Positions 63,809 through 64,000 of a DNA stretch of 64,000 bases are shown piece after piece (position 1 is the first letter of the stretch; each line of letters begins with the position of its first letter). The notes under the pieces were generated by a model that did not search any database, was not told where the DNA came from, and saw nothing but the letters and a program-made list of their open reading frames with translations. The translations under genes and the position numbers were made by a program. Origin of the DNA: Sipunculus nudus. Taxonomy: Eukaryota; Annelida; Sipuncula; Golfingiida; Sipunculidae. Location of the stretch: contig CM049309.1 in assembly GCA_026874595.1 (NCBI GenBank), forward strand, positions 67,066,926 to 67,130,925, read 5' to 3'.

Positions 63809-64000
63809 TTTTGCATATGTGACTAGTCTGTTAATTGGTATTTGTGTATATTGTCTAATATTGGTAGCTATATTATGACCCATCGTCTCACGCTTTTACG
63901 TTCGTGTGTCCATTAAACAAAGCCAACTGTCCGTTGTCCAGTCACGACCTACCCCTGTCTGGACCCTTCCATACCGCCCTATTCTGGAGCGGCCAGGTCG

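Larger units (their letters stand above)
47581..64000 (-). other. Presumed 5' intron(s) and upstream region of NOL4
   Basis: No exon resembling the vertebrate N-terminal NOL4 segment was found on the minus strand here. One unassigned candidate exon is at 52775-52912. Stretches 47.6-49.5, 53.8-54.5, 55.0-57.4 and 61.7-63.7 kb show no supported feature beyond those listed. Confidence 0.5.

Overview
This is animal nuclear DNA: AT-rich, with long introns, many microsatellites, and protein-coding sequence confined to short exons with GT/AG borders. The only gene I can support is on the minus strand. It is the invertebrate counterpart of vertebrate NOL4/NOL4L (nucleolar protein 4 family). Nine coding exons run from 47580 down to the stop codon at 8499. 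All exon phases join without a break and give about 545 codons. Vertebrate NOL4 has roughly 640 residues, and its N-terminal part (about the first 90-100 residues) was not found here, so the 5' exon(s) and main promoter probably lie beyond 64000. Repeat fragments resemble families I associate with molluscs and related spiralians (a TTTAGCTCAGCTG...GTCCGTCCGTC terminus, and a GAATGGGCCAATGAAGAAT-type repeat). I therefore lean towards a lophotrochozoan, perhaps a mollusc; this is inference.

Layout. 1-8498 is 3' flanking or intergenic DNA, dominated by a large inverted repeat (about 1925-3207 against 4988-6060). 8499-12804 is the compact 3' half of the gene: seven exons with a 58-bp minisatellite (9170-9749) and a 21-bp minisatellite (about 11812-12198) lying directly against exon borders. 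Exon e3 is at 16755-16857. It is followed, on the 5' side of the gene, by a 27.4-kb intron containing GC-rich islands (17.2-17.9 kb, 26.6-28.5 kb), TA microsatellites and dispersed repeats. Exons e2 (44271-44501) and e1 (47443-47580) encode the conserved N-terminal NOL4 region. 47581-64000 is probably a further 5' intron with one candidate unrecognised exon (52775-52912), a purine-rich degenerate tandem array (50.7-51.9 kb), G-runs and TA-associated hairpin elements.

The most unusual structure is the 58-bp minisatellite. Its unit includes the last ~34 bases of exon e8 and the first ~24 bases of the following intron. The 5' splice site of a conserved gene has thus been copied in tandem, and 7 of 10 units keep an intact GT(A/G)GGT donor. 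Only the exon-proximal donor restores the frame for the conserved C-terminus. About 2 kb away, a second minisatellite begins about 30 bases from another splice acceptor of the same gene.

No tRNA, rRNA, CRISPR array, complete transposase or reverse transcriptase, or second protein-coding gene could be supported.
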